Positions 43,700 through 44,167 of a stretch of DNA of 44,167 bases are shown one piece after another. Source of the DNA: Phenylobacterium sp. (GTDB lineage: Bacteria; Pseudomonadota; Alphaproteobacteria; Caulobacterales; Caulobacteraceae). The position numbers and the translations under genes were made by a program. Every line of letters begins with the position of its first letter. Within the stretch, counting starts at the first letter, position 1. The DNA lies in contig NZ_JANINU010000092.1 in assembly GCF_024508875.1 (NCBI RefSeq), positions 1-44,167 on the forward strand, written 5' to 3'. The notes beneath the pieces were generated by a model. That model was not told the DNA's origin and did no database searches. It saw only the letters and a list, made by a program, of their open reading frames with translations.

Positions 43700-44152
43700 C
43701 TACTTCTTCTCGGTCGGATCGGCGCCGTCCTGCGGCGCGCCGGTGCCCGACGAGCCCATGAACAGTTTCTTGCCGTCCGGGAACGTCACGTCGCGGCCGT
43801 TGGCCTTGCAGGCCGGCTTGCAGAGCTTGTCCTTCGACTGGTAGCCGCGGACGATGATCTCGGTGCCGGCCGGCAGCGAGGCCTTCGTGATCCCCGAACG
43901 CATCAGGGTGTTGGGCGTCCCGCCCTCGACCATCCAGGCCGTGGTCTGGCCCTTGGAGTCCACGACGTTCATGTGGACCCAGGCGTGCGGGTTGATCCAC
44001 TCGACGCGGGTCACCTTGCCGCGCAGCAGCACCGGCGCCTTGCCGTCGAACTCCGCAGCGAAGGCGTGGTGCGCCCAGGCCGCGCCGCCGGCGGCGGCCA
44101 CGCTGAGGACCGCCCCGATGGCCCCCGCAACGATCAGCTTCTTCTTGTCCAT
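43700..44152 (-). CDS. DUF6152 family exported protein
   Basis: 150 residues: signal peptide LIVAGAIGAVLSVAAAGGAAWA, then HHAFAAEFD, LRGKVTRVEWINPHAWVHMNV, WMVEGGTPNTLMR, and GTEIIVRGYQSKD, the DUF6152 pattern (a small periplasmic beta-domain common in sphingomonads and Caulobacterales). The role is unknown. The acidic C-terminal tail is extended. It is complete within the window. Confidence 0.85.
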   Translation of the reverse strand: MDKKKLIVAGAIGAVLSVAAAGGAAWAHHAFAAEFDGKAPVLLRGKVTRVEWINPHAWVHMNVVDSKGQTTAWMVEGGTPNTLMRSGITKASLPAGTEIIVRGYQSKDKLCKPACKANGRDVTFPDGKKLFMGSSGTGAPQDGADPTEKK

Positions 44153-44167
44153 CTCGCGCCTCCAACG

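Overview
The window reads as chromosomal DNA of an alphaproteobacterium of the Caulobacterales type (Phenylobacterium/Caulobacter-like). The flanking genes are very GC-rich and include a TonB-dependent receptor, a SIMPL-domain protein, panD, a class-C beta-lactamase-like esterase, a TfoX-N protein, a mini flagellar-rod-like protein and a DUF6152 protein. The genus is inferred, not proven.

The centre is an integrated genomic island of about 36.4 kb (1804-38252). Its borders are set by a perfect 22-bp direct repeat. The right copy is the 3' end of an intact tRNA gene (anticodon CAU, probably tRNA-Ile2) at 38233-38308. The left copy (1804-1825) has only the tRNA tail. A P4-type tyrosine integrase lies just inside the tRNA end, as expected for a tRNA-3'-end integrant.

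Layout of the island, left to right. (1) 1998-16227, minus strand: a tightly packed seven-gene operon, read as DUF4011 helicase-nuclease, 78-aa protein, HsdM, HsdS, HsdR, tail-anchored 157-aa protein and DUF262-AlbA_2 fusion. (2) 16475-16715: a frameshifted remnant of a CurA-like oxidoreductase. (3) 16916-20046: a metallo-beta-lactamase-fold protein followed by a patatin-like phospholipase with membrane segments. (4) 20386-23678: an HNH nuclease and an HNH-AAA ATPase fusion (Septu-like), whose fused HNH and P-loop both look altered. (5) 23778-26656, plus strand: a RecB/Cas4-like plus DnaQ/RNase-H-like nuclease, translationally coupled to an ApeA-like HEPN protein. (6) 27362-32496: less recognisable cargo, with an HNH nuclease, a membrane-anchored protein, a winged/HTH protein and membrane proteins. 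(7) 32564-38070: a replication/integration core with an XRE regulator, HTH protein, PriPol-VapE primase-helicase, AlpA-type excisionase, unknown protein and integrase. I see no structural, packaging or conjugation genes, so the element resembles a phage satellite or other non-self-transmissible integrative element whose cargo is mostly anti-phage defence.

The strongest candidates for undescribed biology are the MBL-patatin pair, the coupled TM0106-type nuclease/HEPN pair, the helicase-R-M-DUF262 super-operon with its clustered TTG/GTG starts, and the Septu-like pair with a degenerate fused HNH. None of these assignments was checked by database search. All rest on motifs read directly from the translated sequence and on recalled family features.
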